Source of the DNA: Trichopria drosophilae
Taxonomy: Eukaryota; Arthropoda; Insecta; Hymenoptera; Diapriidae
NCBI GenBank assembly: GCA_030407085.1
Contig: CM059583.1
Coordinates: 85,044,001-85,108,000 of the forward strand
DNA length: 64,000 nucleotides
Direction of reading: 5' to 3'
The position numbers and the translations under genes were made by a program. The notes beneath the pieces are model-generated. The model was given only the letters and a program-made list of their open reading frames with translations. It was not told the DNA's origin and searched no databases. Positions 42,786 through 54,922 of this stretch are shown in pieces. Each line of letters begins with the position of its first letter. Position 1 is the first letter of the stretch.

Positions 42786-44289
42786 TGATCTATCTATCTA
42801 TCTATATTCTTAATCAGCGGCTCGAAAACCCCCCAAGTACAGAGTATCATCGAAATCCAATAAAGCTTCGAATTCTCGTCTGCCATATTGGATCAGCCAT
42901 TTTGAATTTTGTGATTTTGACAACATATTCGTAATTAGCGGCCTCGAAAACCCCCGAGTACAAAATTTCAATCCATCATTGAAATAGATATTGATTTTCC
43001 TACATGAAGAAAATTATTTACAGGTGACTGACAGTCCCACTATGCCTCAAAGGGTTAAAGAGCGGTTTTCGCACTTAGAAATTTATGAGATGGCCATATT
43101 TTATTTCCGATGATGTTAGAAAATTATTTTGTTTTATTACAATAGCTTACTTTTTCGATGTATGACGATAGCCGCCTTTTTCCCGCATTTGGGGTAAAAG
43201 TCGGCGATGACAAAATAGTATATACCCTTAATTCTAAGAAGTCATTTTCTTTTCTATTACATAGATCTTAAAACGGAGGAGTTAGGATTACATATTAAAA
43301 ATGCCAATAATTATTTTAAGTTTTTTCATGAGGATTAAAGCAAAAAACCATTAAAAATAGCTGGCCTTACCCCAATTTACGGTACCATCGAAATTTATTA
43401 TGTTTACAATTGCTTTAAAACAACGTGTTTTTGTTAAAATGTCTTTAAATATTGTAAATATTGTGAAAATTATTAATAATAGAGAGATAATTCGTTGATA
43501 ATTTTTTAAAATTATATTATATTAATTTATTGCTTTTTTTCGTTAGCAGACTGTTTTCTGAAAACAATTTGTAACCAAAAATTGTTTAGGAAGAAATTAT
43601 GTTTACGAAAAAGACTACTTATAAATACACAATGGTTTATAACTAAAAAATGTCATTTAAAAGTTATTTTGAAATGGAGGATTGCATACAATAACTCAAA
43701 CAAAAAATTTCAAAGCAAATTATAACTTTCTTAAAAACTGTATAAAAATTCAAAATCGCTGGAAATTAGTAAGATTGTTAAGATGAAAAATAACCTTGAA
43801 CGAGATATACCGTTTAAGAGAAATAAATTATTTATAATTTGAACTTATATAAAAGTGGACCTTCAGAGTTTTTTTATAAAAACTCATTTAGCAAATGTTG
43901 TAAGGTTTTAAAAGATATTTGAAAATAAAAAATTGTCAGGAGCGAAAATAAAGAATATGTTAAAAATCGTCTGTAATTTAAACTTAAGCTGTAAGTGAAA
44001 ATGAACGGATTATATAATCTAAAAAATATTGTTTATAGCTTAAAATAAAATAAGGTTAATTTTAAGGTTAATATGTATTTAATTTTACAAATATTACTTT
44101 ACATTTTTATAAATTGCTTAAAGTCACAAGGACATCGCCTGAAAAATGTTCCAAATTGCAAAAATTTAAATAATTAATAAATTTGTATCCCCTTTTTTCA
44201 ATAAAATTGATAAAAGGATATCGAAAGTGTAATATTATTATTATTTTATTACATGGCAACTCATTACGTAATTTGTAAGGCTACTACAT
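42786..44289. other. No gene; one dispersed-repeat unit
   Basis: It starts with a (TATC)n run (42787-42805), then two partial 'gccattttgaa' units (42810-42990, with 'cgaaaacccccgagta'). The remainder is AT-rich with no motif. Confidence 0.5.
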
Positions 44290-44412
44290 TCTATTATTAA
44301 TGTATTAATGTTTCACACTACGTGTGCTTACATAGACTTCCGGTTACATTTCACATTCACATTACATTTACATTTCCTCGTATCACTTACATTGATCTTT
44401 GTTCATTTTTGC

Positions 44413-44431
44413 TTATTTATCAACTCTTTGC

Positions 44432-44469
<38 letters not shown>

Positions 44470-47400
44470 CTCTCTCTCTCTCCGTACTCTGTCTATCATT
44501 ACCATCCATTTGTGCCCCCTTCCATCCTCATTCATTACATCCATATCACTACTTAATTTCTCACTTATAAACGCACATTCTACCCTCAGGTGATCCACTC
44601 GCTCTCTCGCTTTTCCACATAGTCTACACAGCCTCTTTTCCTCATCCAGCCAATATTTATTGCCTCTTTCCTCATTTCCACACCGCCACCTTGCCATCCT
44701 CTCCATCTTTTCCCCTTCTTTCCTTTTACACGTTCTTATATATTTTGGTACTCCTAGTACCCTCTCGTAGTTTCGACATTGTCTCAATCCTCTTACTTGT
44801 TCTCCTCTCTCTTGCTCATCTACCTCCACATGCCTACCCCTTAATATCTCCCATCTATTCTCTTCATATTCCCTCAAGGCTATTTCACTCATTCCCCCCT
44901 GCCACAAATAATTCCTTCTTTCTATACTTTCTCTTCCCCACTCGCTCATCTCCTTGTTCTTCTCGTCCCTTCTCCTCTCCTCCATACACTTCTTTCCGAT
45001 TTCTCCCCCCTCCCCCTTCTCTAACCTTTCTTCATACTTCTCTGCCCTCCATCCTGTCTCCACCCATAACTTATTTCTCTTCAACTCCTCCCTGGCTATG
45101 TATCCCGGTGTTGTTCTTTCCACTCCCATCACCCATTTAAGGTACTTTTCCTGCAAGGCCTCTACTTCTGGCCACCGTCTGTACCCCCATATTTCCACCC
45201 CGTAGTATAATATTCCTTTCACTATGCTGTCGAACAGTTTCAACCTCCATTTCACATCCCCTTTGAATTTCCTCTCTCCGTAGCTCCAAACCCACCCCAT
45301 AGCCACCCTCGCCCTTCTCAACCTTTCTCTTACATGTTCTTTTTCTCCCCCATACCTCGTGAGTGTATATCCTAGATATTTATATTCTTTAACTTCCTCT
45401 ATTCTTTGTTCCCCCCCACCACCAAAACCTTTCTTTCTCTCTACCCCCTCTATTTCTGAATACCATAACCTTCGATTTCTCTACGCTCAAAGTCAGCCTT
45501 TTCTTCTCCACATATCTTTTTACTCCCCTAATCATGTCTCTCGCCCTTCCTCCTCTTCCGCTACCACCACTACATCATCTGCATACTCCAATGTCCACAC
45601 TTTATCCTTCCCTACCGTTACTCCTCCTCTTCCCTTTTTCATCTCTTCCTCAATATCCGCTATATATATATTAAAAAGTGTCGGGCTTAAAGGGCAACCC
45701 TGCCTTACCCCTTTTTCTACTCAAAATTCTTTTGATATCTCCTCTCCTACCTTCACCACACAACTCGTTTCTTCGTATATTTCCCTTACCCTGTCTATCA
45801 TCGCTTCACTGCCACCTCTTTTTCCCATCATTTCCCACAACACCTCTCTGTCTAATTTATCGAAAGCTGCCCTCAAATCCATAAAGAATGCCCACACTTT
45901 CTTCTTATCCTTCAGTCTTTTACCTATTACATGCTTCAGAATCTTCACGTTCTCCATTGTCCCTCTTCCTTTCCTAAATCCCGCCTGCGTCCTGCCCCAT
46001 CCTCCACTCTCATCTAACTCTTTCACTAACCTTTTATTCAGGATGCTTGCGTATATCTTGTATCCCGTATTTGTTAACGTCACTCCTCTGTAATTTTCCG
46101 TTGCATTTTTTCCCCCTCTTTTCCAAATTGGGACCACCATTCCTACTCTCCATTTCTCTGGAAATCCCTCTCCTTCCCATATTCTTCTTAAGACCTTTTC
46201 TAACTTCTTGCCAATCATCTCCCCTCCCTCTTTCCATCCCTCATTTCTGATTCCGTCTACTCCTGCCGCCTTTCCCTTTTTTAACCTCTTTATCTCGCTT
46301 TTTATCTCTTCCTCTCTTATTCCCTCATCTTTTTTTCTATTTTGTACTTCAATTCCTCCTAATACCTCCACGAAATATCTTACCCATTCTTCCATCTTAA
46401 TTTCCTGGCTCACTCCCTCCCTTCTCTTCCTTCCTTTATTTATAAACTTCCAAGCCTCCGCTTCTGTCTTAATTATTTCTACCTCTTTCTCTTCCCTTTT
46501 CTTATGGTCTCCTTCTTTCTTCACGCATATCTCCCTGTACTCCCTCCTACATTTCAGGAATTCTTTCCATTCTTTTGCCTCCCGATTTTTCCTATATACT
46601 CTTCTCGCCTTTATCATCCCGTTCTTTTTCTCTTTACACTCCTTGTCCCACCATGGACACCACCCTATCTCTTTTTTCTTCCCCCCTCTCTTATATACCG
46701 TTGCCTCCCTAATATTTCTTTCTAATTCCTCCCACTCCTTCATTACACCTTCCCTTTCCCACTTTATCTTTTCTATTTTTTTCTTAAACTCTCCAATCCC
46801 ACCCTCCGACCAATCTTGTACCTTAACTTCATTTTTTACTCTTACTTCGTCACTTATGTCCCCGTTCCCCATATCTACTATTATTGGTTGATGATCCGAC
46901 TCTACCCTACACCCAACCTCGAAATTCTCTATACCCTCCCATCCTTTCCAATTTACTATCCTAAATCCACTCTCCATCTTTATCTCCCTCTTTCTCCCCA
47001 TTCAGTACCCACCAACCTCTTTCTTCCATCAATTTGACCAACTCTCTCCCTTGTTTATTCACTACTTCGTCTTTAGATCTCTTCTTTGCTCTCTCGCTCT
47101 CCTCTTCTTCTTCTCTTCTCAATTCCCACCCTACCTCTCTACCTATCCTTGCATTAAAATCCCCCATAATCACCAAATTTCCTTCTTCCTCCTCCTCTAT
47201 TACCTCCTGCAAATTTTGCAATACTTCTAGCTCCCCTCTTTGTTATATACCGTTATGAATCTCCATCTTCTTTTCTTGCATATTGGCACCTCCACCTCCA
47301 TCCCTCTGGCATCTTATCTCTCAATTTTTCCCACCCTTTTTCATCTACCCACGTTTCAACTAACCCAATAATTTCAAACTCTTTTAAATACTCCCAAAAA

Positions 47401-47537
47401 TCTTCCTCTTTTCGTTTCAGTCCCGCAACATTCCATACTATCCCTTTTACTCTTCGCTTATTTTTATTTCCCCTTCCCTTTTTCATCTCGCTGCTCCTTT
47501 CTTTCACACTCTCATTCTTTTCCATTCGCACACGCAT
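44413..47537 (-). pseudogene. LINE ORF2: endonuclease, RT, zinc finger
   Basis: This protein nicks target DNA and reverse-transcribes the element RNA. Endonuclease: 'IVWNVAGLKRKEEDF', 'GLVETWVDE' (Glu), 'IMGDFNARIG', 'ESDHQPI', all catalytic motifs present but across three frames. RT: 'KAAGVDGI', 'GVTLTNTGYKIYASIL', 'QAGFRKGRGT', 'FMDLRAAFDKLDRE' (near 45870), 'GVRQGCPLSP' and 'YADDVVVVAEE' (45574-45585). C-terminal finger 'CRLCGKARERVDHLRVEC' (CX2CX7HX4C-type) at about 44610, then an Arg/Glu run encoded by the (GA)n microsatellite. Damage: frameshifts near 47250, 47000 and 45430 and a TGA at 45718-45720 in place of Trp before 'VEKGVRQG'. Family membership within the Jockey/R1/LOA range is not settled. 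Confidence 0.88.
44434..44482. repeat. (TC)n microsatellite within LINE ORF2 end
   Basis: On the element's sense strand it is (GA)n and encodes alternating Arg/Glu just before the stop codon. Confidence 0.9.
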
Positions 47538-47745
47538 ATCCTCACCACTTTTTTCACGCTAATACTCTATACTCCCACTCTCTCTATCATACTCTATCAT
47601 TCGTTCTTTCGCTTCATTCCACCTATACTCCTTGTTATCTACAAAACATCTGCCATACCCTACATTTGTTCTTTTTCCATCCACTCGCTGCATTCTCGCC
47701 CATTGTCTCACTCTCATTTGCATCATTCTTTCCATTTTTGTCAAG

Positions 47746-48566
47746 TCATCGTCTGAAAAATATCTCTTTTCCCTTTAGATGACTTTTCGCTCTCATTATC
47801 TTCATTTTGTCTTCAAATTTCTCCAACTTCAATAGCACCGCTTTATTCCCCCCTATAATGAGTGCTTCGTATTTCATATTTTCTCTGTCTATCTCCCCCA
47901 GCATCTTTAAGACTTTATCAACCTCGCTTTTTACATTGTCTTCTCTCTCCCCATTTTCACTCACATGTACGCCTCTTATCACCACGTTATTCTTCTTTTC
48001 TCTTCTTTCTCTTAGTTCTTCTCTCTTCTTCATTTCTTTAACTTCTTTCATCAGTAACTGTATTTCCTCGATTCGTTTTTCTTCTCTCTTCTCACTGTCT
48101 TTTTTATAGTCCTCAAATTCTTTTCGAACTTTCTCCAATTCTGCCTTTAATTCTGTTACTATATCTCCCTTAAACTCCACCAGCAACTCTTTCATTACTG
48201 CCCTCATCACCTCTTTTTCCATCTTCTCTGCTTTACTTTTCTGTTCTTCGTTTTTCCCCGTCCTTTCTGTTCCCGCTTTATGAATTATATTTGTTTTCTT
48301 CCTCTTGTTTATCTCCAATCGCTTACTATCCCCCTCTTGCTCGCTCTCTGTGCCACTACTCTCTCTCTCCCTCTTTTCGTAATCCACGACGCTACACTAG
48401 ATCGCGAACTAGTGCTCGAACTTCTCTCCCTTCTTAGAGCTTCAGCTTTCGACGGCCTCCCTCTTCCACTTGCTCGTCGTTCTCCCCTCTTCGTCCCCGG
48501 TTTCACCGGTCTCTCACTCGACTCGATCTTACTGTCGCTCTCCGATCCCCCTATCCCTTCTTCCAT
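47746..48566 (-). pseudogene. LINE ORF1 (coiled coil + RRM-like), frameshifted
   Basis: Minus-strand N-terminus from the ATG at 48566: an acidic/Ser-rich start and basic 'KRGERRASGRGRPSKAE'. A frame change near 48390 leads into the 48387-47746 frame with a long charged coiled coil ('LVEFKGDIVTELKAELEK', 'KREEKRIEEIQLLMKE') and 'RREKKNNVVIRGVHVSEN', the RRM-like start of L1-type ORF1 proteins, ending 'LKGKEIFFRR'. Same layout as the ORF1 at 18572-19354. It would bind the element RNA. The 5' end of the element is probably near 48620-48640. Confidence 0.75.
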
Positions 48567-48640
48567 ATACGGTGTTATATTTATTTTTCGTTCGTACTAT
48601 AAATACAATTATTATTTTTAGTACCTGCGAATTTTCTGCA

Positions 48641-49799
48641 GATGTCAGCACCTGTCCACCTTACCAGTCAGGATTCAATTCCCACGTGTACATCTAATCC
48701 ACGTGTTATTTTTTTAGGTTAAGATGAAATACCTTTATTTTCTTCCTGCAGGTCCAGCGCCAGGTGTTTTCTCGATTTCTACCTTGATTGGCAGAAATTT
48801 AGCTTGCCAAAAACTCTGAAACAGAAAACGCCCGAGGGCACATAACAGCAGTAAATGCACTTTAAGATAGATCGTTCGGTTGACAGGTCTTTCAACACTT
48901 ACTCTCAAACCGGAAGTCCATATCGAAAGTGTAATACAATTGTAATACTAATTCAAAAAGAAGTATTTTTTTCGGAAAAATATTATTGTTGTGTGTTTGT
49001 CAAAAGATATCTACCGCTTTTATTCTGTTTTTCTTTTTGTTTAATCAATAAAATAACCAGAAAAGTTTTAAATCTTTATTAAAATTATTAATAATATATT
49101 GATCTTTTTCTTAATATCAAAACAAAAATGTTGTTAAAAACGTTGCTAAGATGTCAAAAATATTAAACTTTATGTAAGTATTGAATATTTTTTTTTATAT
49201 ATTCGTCTAAGATTTTGGAAAGGTTTTAATGGAATGTTAAAAATTTGTATGCTATATTGGAAATTAATTAAACTTTTCTATTTATATTGATTATATTATG
49301 ATTTTTTTTCTAAATTGAAAAATAAATGTTTTTAAGTGCCTGAAACTGAAAATAGAGGATGCATAATATACAACTAGCAGTAATTGCTAAGCCACTGTGA
49401 AGTTGAACGCCGAAGTAAAGGAAAAATTAGAATATCTGAGGAAGTAAAAAATATGAAGCACCGAATATCTAACTATTAGTATTACTGTTCGTATGGTTGC
49501 TATTATTTTGATTTACTATAAGTTTCTGAAAACTTACTATTTTCCATTACCTTCATTTAAAAATATAAAAATTATATTATATATTTTATGCTTATATATT
49601 TTGCAAGTAAAACTATAACCACTTTTAATATTGTAATACTAACTAACAGTTCAATATTATTAATGAACATTTTTACACATGGGGATTTCTTTTCTTTGCA
49701 ATTGTAATTGCAATTTTCTGGTAGTACTCCTTTTATTTCTTTTTAACAATACCAGTAAAAGCTTATAACTGTGAAAAATAATTAGTTTTTATTGCAATA
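48641..49799. other. AT-rich, no gene recognised
   Basis: No coding, tRNA or repeat motif identified. Confidence 0.45.
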
Positions 49800-50045
49800 T
49801 TTTTTTGTTGTTTAAACTTGCTAGTCCTTTATTCGTTATTTTGCATTAATAGTTTTCCCACGAATACCGCTGTCACCACTTGGAATGGCCGCGAGGGGAG
49901 TTTTTTTTGCAGAAATTATTATTATTTTTTTTTATATATTTTTTTGTTGAAATTGTCTATTCCTTTATTTGTTCCTTTGCATTAACAGTTTTTCCACGAG
50001 CACCACTTTCATCACTTGTTATGGCCAGAGGGGAAGCTTTTTGCA
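49800..50045 (+). repeat. ~138-bp tandem duplication
   Basis: 'tcctttattcgttattttgcattaat' followed by 'ttttcccacga..accgctgtcaccactt' and 'atggccgcgaggggag' (49824 on) recurs about 138 bp later with substitutions ('tttccacgagcaccacttt', 'atggccagaggggaag'). It stands directly before the 52-bp array. Confidence 0.7.
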
Positions 50046-50127
50046 ATGATGTTGATGATAAATTCACCTCAACACAACCACGAAAAGGCGGAATCGACCG
50101 CTTCGTTGAATTCGGGTTCATTCGCGA

Positions 50128-50275
50128 TCTATCAGACACTGCTGCTGAATCAGTACTCACTGCCGAAATTTAGTCGGGGTCTATCCAACACCGCTGCTGA
50201 AGGAGCACTCATTGCCGTAATTTAGTCGGGGTCTATCCGACACCGCTCCTGAAGGAGCACTGACTGTTCTGCTCG
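50128..50275 (+). repeat. 52-bp tandem repeat, ~2.7 units
   Basis: The unit 'tctatcc.acaccgctgctga' through 'gccgtaatttagtcgggg' is repeated three times with few changes, the last one partial. In one frame it encodes 'DTAAES/EGALIAVI'-like repeats, but each unit ends in TAG, so it is not coding through. Confidence 0.88.
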
Positions 50276-50794
50276 AGAGTAATCTTCTTCTTTTTTTTCG
50301 CTTTATGTGTTGGTGTGTAGACATTGTCCCATGTGGAAATTTTAGCAGTTGAATCGACGACGAAATACTTGCTCGTATTTCGGGAGTGGGCGTGGCTGTA
50401 AAGGTTCATAGTTTAGAATGTGATAAGGTGTACGTGAGAATTGGATTCTTCCTGATGAGTCCGACGTGGATACGAATGAAAAACGAGATGTTTACTTTGT
50501 CTGATAATAAGAAGCATTTCGTGGAAATTTTAGAAACTGGTAAAGATCGGTGTCGAAATGTCCGGTGACGTGGCACTAAGATTTATGTGCAAACGCCTTG
50601 TTCTCCTCGTTTCGAATAATGAAATCAAACATAAGAGATCGGTGAAATTCAAAAATAAAATCGTGTTTATGCGTCATGCATTAAATGCTAGCTAATAAAG
50701 AACGTTCATTGATGCTTGTTTACATTAAGCGGAATCTGCAATTACTACCCTTCAAAAATAGCTAATCTAAGTCCGTTACGTAGGACGTAACAAT
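50276..50794. other. No identified gene; 60-codon frame at 50386-50568
   Basis: The plus-strand frame at 50386-50568 ('GVAVKVHSLECDKVYVRIGFF...') has balanced codon use, but I recognise no family. It may be an exon or transposon relic. Nothing else was seen. Confidence 0.35.
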
Positions 50795-50830
50795 CACATG
50801 ATAAATCACATGATAAATCACATGATATAA
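50795..50830 (+). repeat. 13-bp tandem repeat (ATCACATGATAA-like)
   Basis: 'aatcacatgat' three times in a row. Same motif type as the tract around the gypsy insertion (35160-35212, 41096-41170). Confidence 0.85.
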
Positions 50831-51125
50831 CATTTAACAATTTTCAGTAGGGTTATCCCGGATATTCAATATTAATACAGTCGGGAATATTGTTATTTTT
50901 CACATATTACGTGGTTGTACATCCTCAACCCATTGTTTATATTTACATTTTATTTTATTTACTTCTAATAGACCGTATTACCGAATATTAATTTTGAATT
51001 TATGTAATTATTTAACTATGAACGGTCGAAGAAATTAATTTACATGATTTTACTTGAAAGTCGGGAACATTCCTGTAAATAGTTCTGCAGTTTCTGCGCA
51101 TAGATGCATAAACCCGTATAATTGC

Positions 51126-51222
51126 ACACGTTTTCGTACGTGTGCGTACATTTCAACACACTTGCGTACGTTTCAATACGTTTGCGTACGTTTCAGTACG
51201 TTTGCGTACGTTTCAGTACATA
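51126..51222 (+). repeat. 20-bp minisatellite, ~4.5 units
   Basis: Units of 'cgtttgcgtacgtttcagta' with small changes. The repeated 'gcgtacg' is self-complementary in part. An overlapping 68-codon frame is a product of the repeat. Confidence 0.88.
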
Positions 51223-52539
51223 CACATATTTTTTGGGACTTAATACTATCGGGTTTTTGACATCTACTGGCTATAATACTGTATATTTCCGCACGTTTAA
51301 GTATATTCACTCATTTTGCATTTGATCTTGTACGTGAACGTAACGGTACATAATTCTGCACAGACGTACCGGAATGCGTCAAAATTGTACGGCGATTTGC
51401 GTTAGATTACCGTTGAATTTTTCCAATCGGGTTGAATTCAATTGTTTTGACATCATAAAATATTTGGGTAAGTTTATGTAGAAGTGATGTAGTACCATAA
51501 CAACGTTTGCACTCCAGAAGAAAACACCTCGTCCTAGTATTTTCGCAAACCGTAGAATTTAGGAATTTGGAAATGTTAATAAATGCAATTTTTGTGCAAA
51601 ACTTCATTGAGACCAAGCAATTTTAGTTTCATGTTCTGATGGGTTTTGCATGCGCACACATTATGAGATACACTTTGCCCGACAGGAATGCAGTAACGAG
51701 GCCGATGTTTCGTAAACATCGAAAGACTGATTTGGTGCTTAGGGCATTCCAAGGAATATTTTTTATGCAAATCTTTAATATTATGCAACAGTCATCACTT
51801 TTGGCTTTGTTCACGTTTGACATTAACGGTGACTGCAATATAATCTTTTCGGCCGGGCCTGATACGGCTCTATTTATCGATCTTGTAAAATGCTACCATT
51901 TTTTCTACAGATTCAATTCAGCACCTTTTCTTTCCCTAGAGATAGATCCGTAACCTCATTCGTCTGCAGTTTTTTTTGCACTCGAAATCATTCGTCGTGA
52001 AATTTCAAAGTTTTCGGTTGTTCAAATTTCGTGGTACAGTTGATAAAATCTTCATTTTTTCAAATTTGGACGTTGTGTTTTATAAAGCCAATTTTATTTC
52101 ATTAATTAATTCATCCAAATTGTTATCGAAAGCAGATCTTCGTTGTGACAATTCACCGTTGTGAGCTAGTATCACCGGTTGAAGATGGTATATCTTCCCC
52201 GTTCACGATTGGAGAGCTTTCCTTTTTACTCACAATAACGGAATCGGATTAAGTAATTCATCGTCGACATGAATCGCAAATATATTGCGGAATCAACTGC
52301 GAGAACACTGCACTCCATGTATTTCTCACTAGGTTTACATTTTTAAATACGTACTTGTGGTTTATTTTATTGCACTGATTACAGCACGTTTTATTGGTGG
52401 CAAGTTAACCGAACAAGTCAACCACCAGAATAAAAGGACCGGACCATCGGTTGGTGGCTAACCTGCTACCCTGCGATTCCGCGACATTTCAGTCTACGGG
52501 TTAGTGCAAAATGCCTGATTTCCTGGTTCCTGGACGCTT
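51223..52539. other. No gene recognised
   Basis: The plus frame at 51639-51953 (104 codons) shows no motif. AT-rich elsewhere. Confidence 0.4.
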
Positions 52540-52778
52540 TTGACGAAAGTGAGTACGCTGCAGTTTATGATGTCGCTGAATCCGAAGATAAAATCAGTTT
52601 GTTAAAATTCAAAATGGCGGATCCAATATGCCGGAAGCAAGTTCGAACAATAGTTGGATTTTGACAGAAGTGAGTACCTTAGGGTAATTTAGGTCACTGA
52701 ATCAGAATCTGAAATCGGAATTCTAAAATTAAAAATAACGGATCCGATATGGTGGACGTAAATTCGAAAAAAAGATTG
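52540..52778 (-). repeat. 'gccattttgaa' dispersed repeat, 2 units, inverted orientation
   Basis: Two units about 125 bp apart ('gaagtgagtac', 'gaatc.gaa', 'aaaattcaaaatggcggatcc', 'atatg.cgga') in reverse orientation relative to the array at 645-1580. Confidence 0.7.
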
Positions 52779-53904
52779 TTTCGTAGGGATCGAATTTCCG
52801 CGCGCAAAGTAAAAGAGCGTTTTCACTCCTCGCGAAAATGTTTCGTAGAAATCGACGAAATCCGCAAGTTACGCGCATGAATTGCGATTTGTACCTGTCT
52901 GTTCTCAGTTCAAGTTTAAATCGATTGTTCTGTTCCGTGATTCCTCAAATTTGTTTGCTTATCAGTTTGTCCGTCGACATGTTCGGGTGTCTTGATCTTT
53001 TTGAAATCGCGCCGGTTTACCAAATCGTCGACAAACGCAAAAATCACGTTGAGCACCCGAAACACCATAAATGTATACGTACAGCATTCAACGGACAAGA
53101 AATGTACTTAGCCAAGATTAAAGTTGGTCACTTCATTTCTAACTCGCATGTGCAAGATCCTGATACTCCTAAGCAGCGCTTAAGTTGCTCTTTTTTAAAG
53201 ATGTTCGAATGGCAAAATTAGAATTTTAGTCCTGACTCTAAGTTTCTAAAACTCCGATACATTATAACGAATAAAATTTACCAAACCATTCATCGCAAAT
53301 TGTCCATCGTAAAAAATGTAAGACAATTGTTTTTTTTTATATCTCGCTCTCTGTCGAACCCACATTCACGCATCAAGGACGTGACTCCGTTTTTTTTTAC
53401 TTTTGTTGTGCTTTTGGCATTTTTGAATTTTCTTTTGTTTTTATATCCAGTATGATTTTATTCTGTTTTTGCTTTTTTTTTAAATAATTTGTTATTTTAG
53501 GATTTTTGTATTTGTCAGTTTATAATCTCCGGTTATATTTTTGGACAACAAAAAGAAAATATTTCGGTATTTTATGTAATAATACAATCAGTCGTGATAA
53601 TTTTGGAATCAAGGTACCACGCATAGACCAGTGCAACGTTCTCACATTTTTGCACATCAAATATGATTACTTCCTTTCTTTTTTGGAACGACATTCAGTA
53701 CATTGCTTTTTCTTCTTCTTATCATCTGAAATATAGGACGGATAGTGCCTTTGTGACGAGCGTCGAGTATTTTTGTGTTTACAACGATACTTCTTAGATA
53801 ATGTGTGTTGATCACAATGCTCTTCTAATAACTCTGCTTCCAGTGCACGACGAAACTGTAAAGAAGTTTGTTTTCTGAGTCAGTTTGCAGATGATTGTAA
53901 GCGA
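52779..53904. other. No identified gene; 127-codon frame at 52838-53221
   Basis: The ATG frame 52838-53221 ('MFRRNRRNPQVTRMN...') contains a hydrophobic stretch 'VIPQICLLISLSVDMF' but matches nothing I know. T-rich sequence follows (53385-53480). Confidence 0.35.
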
Positions 53905-54130
53905 CGTATTCCTTTCGCCATATTGGATCTGAGATTTTGAATCTTATGAATCCGATTTCAGATTCACATTCAATGACCTCAAAAATCATCAGGTACAAAC
54001 TTTCATGAAAATCGAACCATTTGTGAACTTGCGTCCCCCATATTTGATCCGCAATTTCGTAATCTGAAAATCCGATTTTAGATTCGGGTTTAGCGACCTG
54101 CAAAACCATAATACTAAAGTTATAGGATAA
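53905..54130 (+). repeat. 'gccattttgaa' dispersed repeat, 2 units
   Basis: Two units about 115 bp apart ('cgccatattggatctg', 'gattttgaatctt', 'cagattcacattcaatgacc' and the matching second copy). Confidence 0.7.
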
Positions 54131-54376
54131 ATAAATAACATTTTTGTTCGAATACAAAAATGGTACGCAAAGCTGATTGTCGCCTGACAGCTGAAAGGTT
54201 AAAACCAATAATTTCTCCTGTATCTTCCTGATTTAACAGTAATTTTCTGTTTAATTGTTTTTAAAAAAAATCGGTATCTGAATAATTGAAATAATTATTT
54301 TGACAACCGAGTTTCGCTTTCTTCGGAATATACAACAGTCCGAATGAAACAATCTTAGTTTATGGGCAAACTGTTA

Positions 54377-54903
54377 TGTTCGCGAATGAACTAGTCGCGA
54401 GCCAAAAGAGGCACTTCACGCACCATCTATGCGAGTTCGCTCGAATTCTTAATAATACTTACAATTTAAATGCGAACTTTGTATTCTGCGTGCTCTAAAT
54501 TCCTGATATCGTTTTCGCCCACTAGTTGGGGACTAGTTATCAATTTATCCGCTTTCAGTTTCCGGTTTTCTTTGGCTTAGGACAGAACACACGTGGGTTT
54601 ACTTACGCTCGCATGTATGTTTTCGCTCCACTCACGATTACAGAAATTGTCGCTAATCTAAGAAATCTCGTGAAACGATTTTAACGCACTTAAATTTTCG
54701 GTTTGGTGCAGAACCTGTAATATTTCGTGACCTCGATTTCACCAACACGAGGTATTTATTGGATGTTTAATTGTTTTTGTATTAAGGATTATTGTAAATT
54801 AAATTAGTGCTATTCTGAAACGCCTGTGGATTATTTCGCCAGCCTGAACCCCTGGACTCGCAGCGTCGATTTGGAGAGTGCATTTAATGCATCTGCAGCC
54901 ACA
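54377..54903 (+). repeat. 5' LTR of BEL/Pao element
   Basis: 527 bp from TGTTCGCGAATG to GCCACA. It contains a ~70-bp stretch ('ctccactcacgattacag...') absent from the 3' LTR. Several substitutions between the LTRs indicate an older insertion than the gypsy element. Confidence 0.85.
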
Positions 54904-54904
54904 T

Positions 54905-54922
54905 TGGCGATCCTGCCAGGAT
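54905..54922 (+). other. Candidate primer-binding site
   Basis: 'tggcgatcctgccaggat' starts one base after the 5' LTR with the TGG typical of tRNA-primed sites. The tRNA was not identified. Confidence 0.55.

Larger units (their letters stand above)
44290..48640 (-). mobile_element. Near full-length LINE on the minus strand (~4.3 kb)
   Basis: On the minus strand: ORF1 (about 48566-47746), then ORF2 with endonuclease, RT and a C-terminal zinc finger (47537-44413). The plus strand is strikingly pyrimidine-rich because the element's sense strand is purine-rich, which also creates many false plus-strand frames. It is the better copy of the family at 29335-32775. Boundaries are approximate and no target duplication was recognised. 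Confidence 0.88.

Noticed and set aside
44308..44593. Ser/Leu repeat proteins on the plus strand
   Set aside because: Translation of the (TC)n microsatellite in two frames.
45359..47258. Long plus-strand Ser/Leu/Phe-rich reading frames
   Set aside because: They are antisense shadows of LINE ORF2, caused by its purine-rich sense strand.
50454..50500. Hammerhead-ribozyme-like core (ctgatgagtcc...gga..cgaa)
   Set aside because: The CTGATGAG core and a 4-bp stem II are present and a possible 8-bp stem III follows, but the GAAA is replaced by an out-of-register GAAT, no matching stem I or cleavage triplet was found, and there is no tandem copy.
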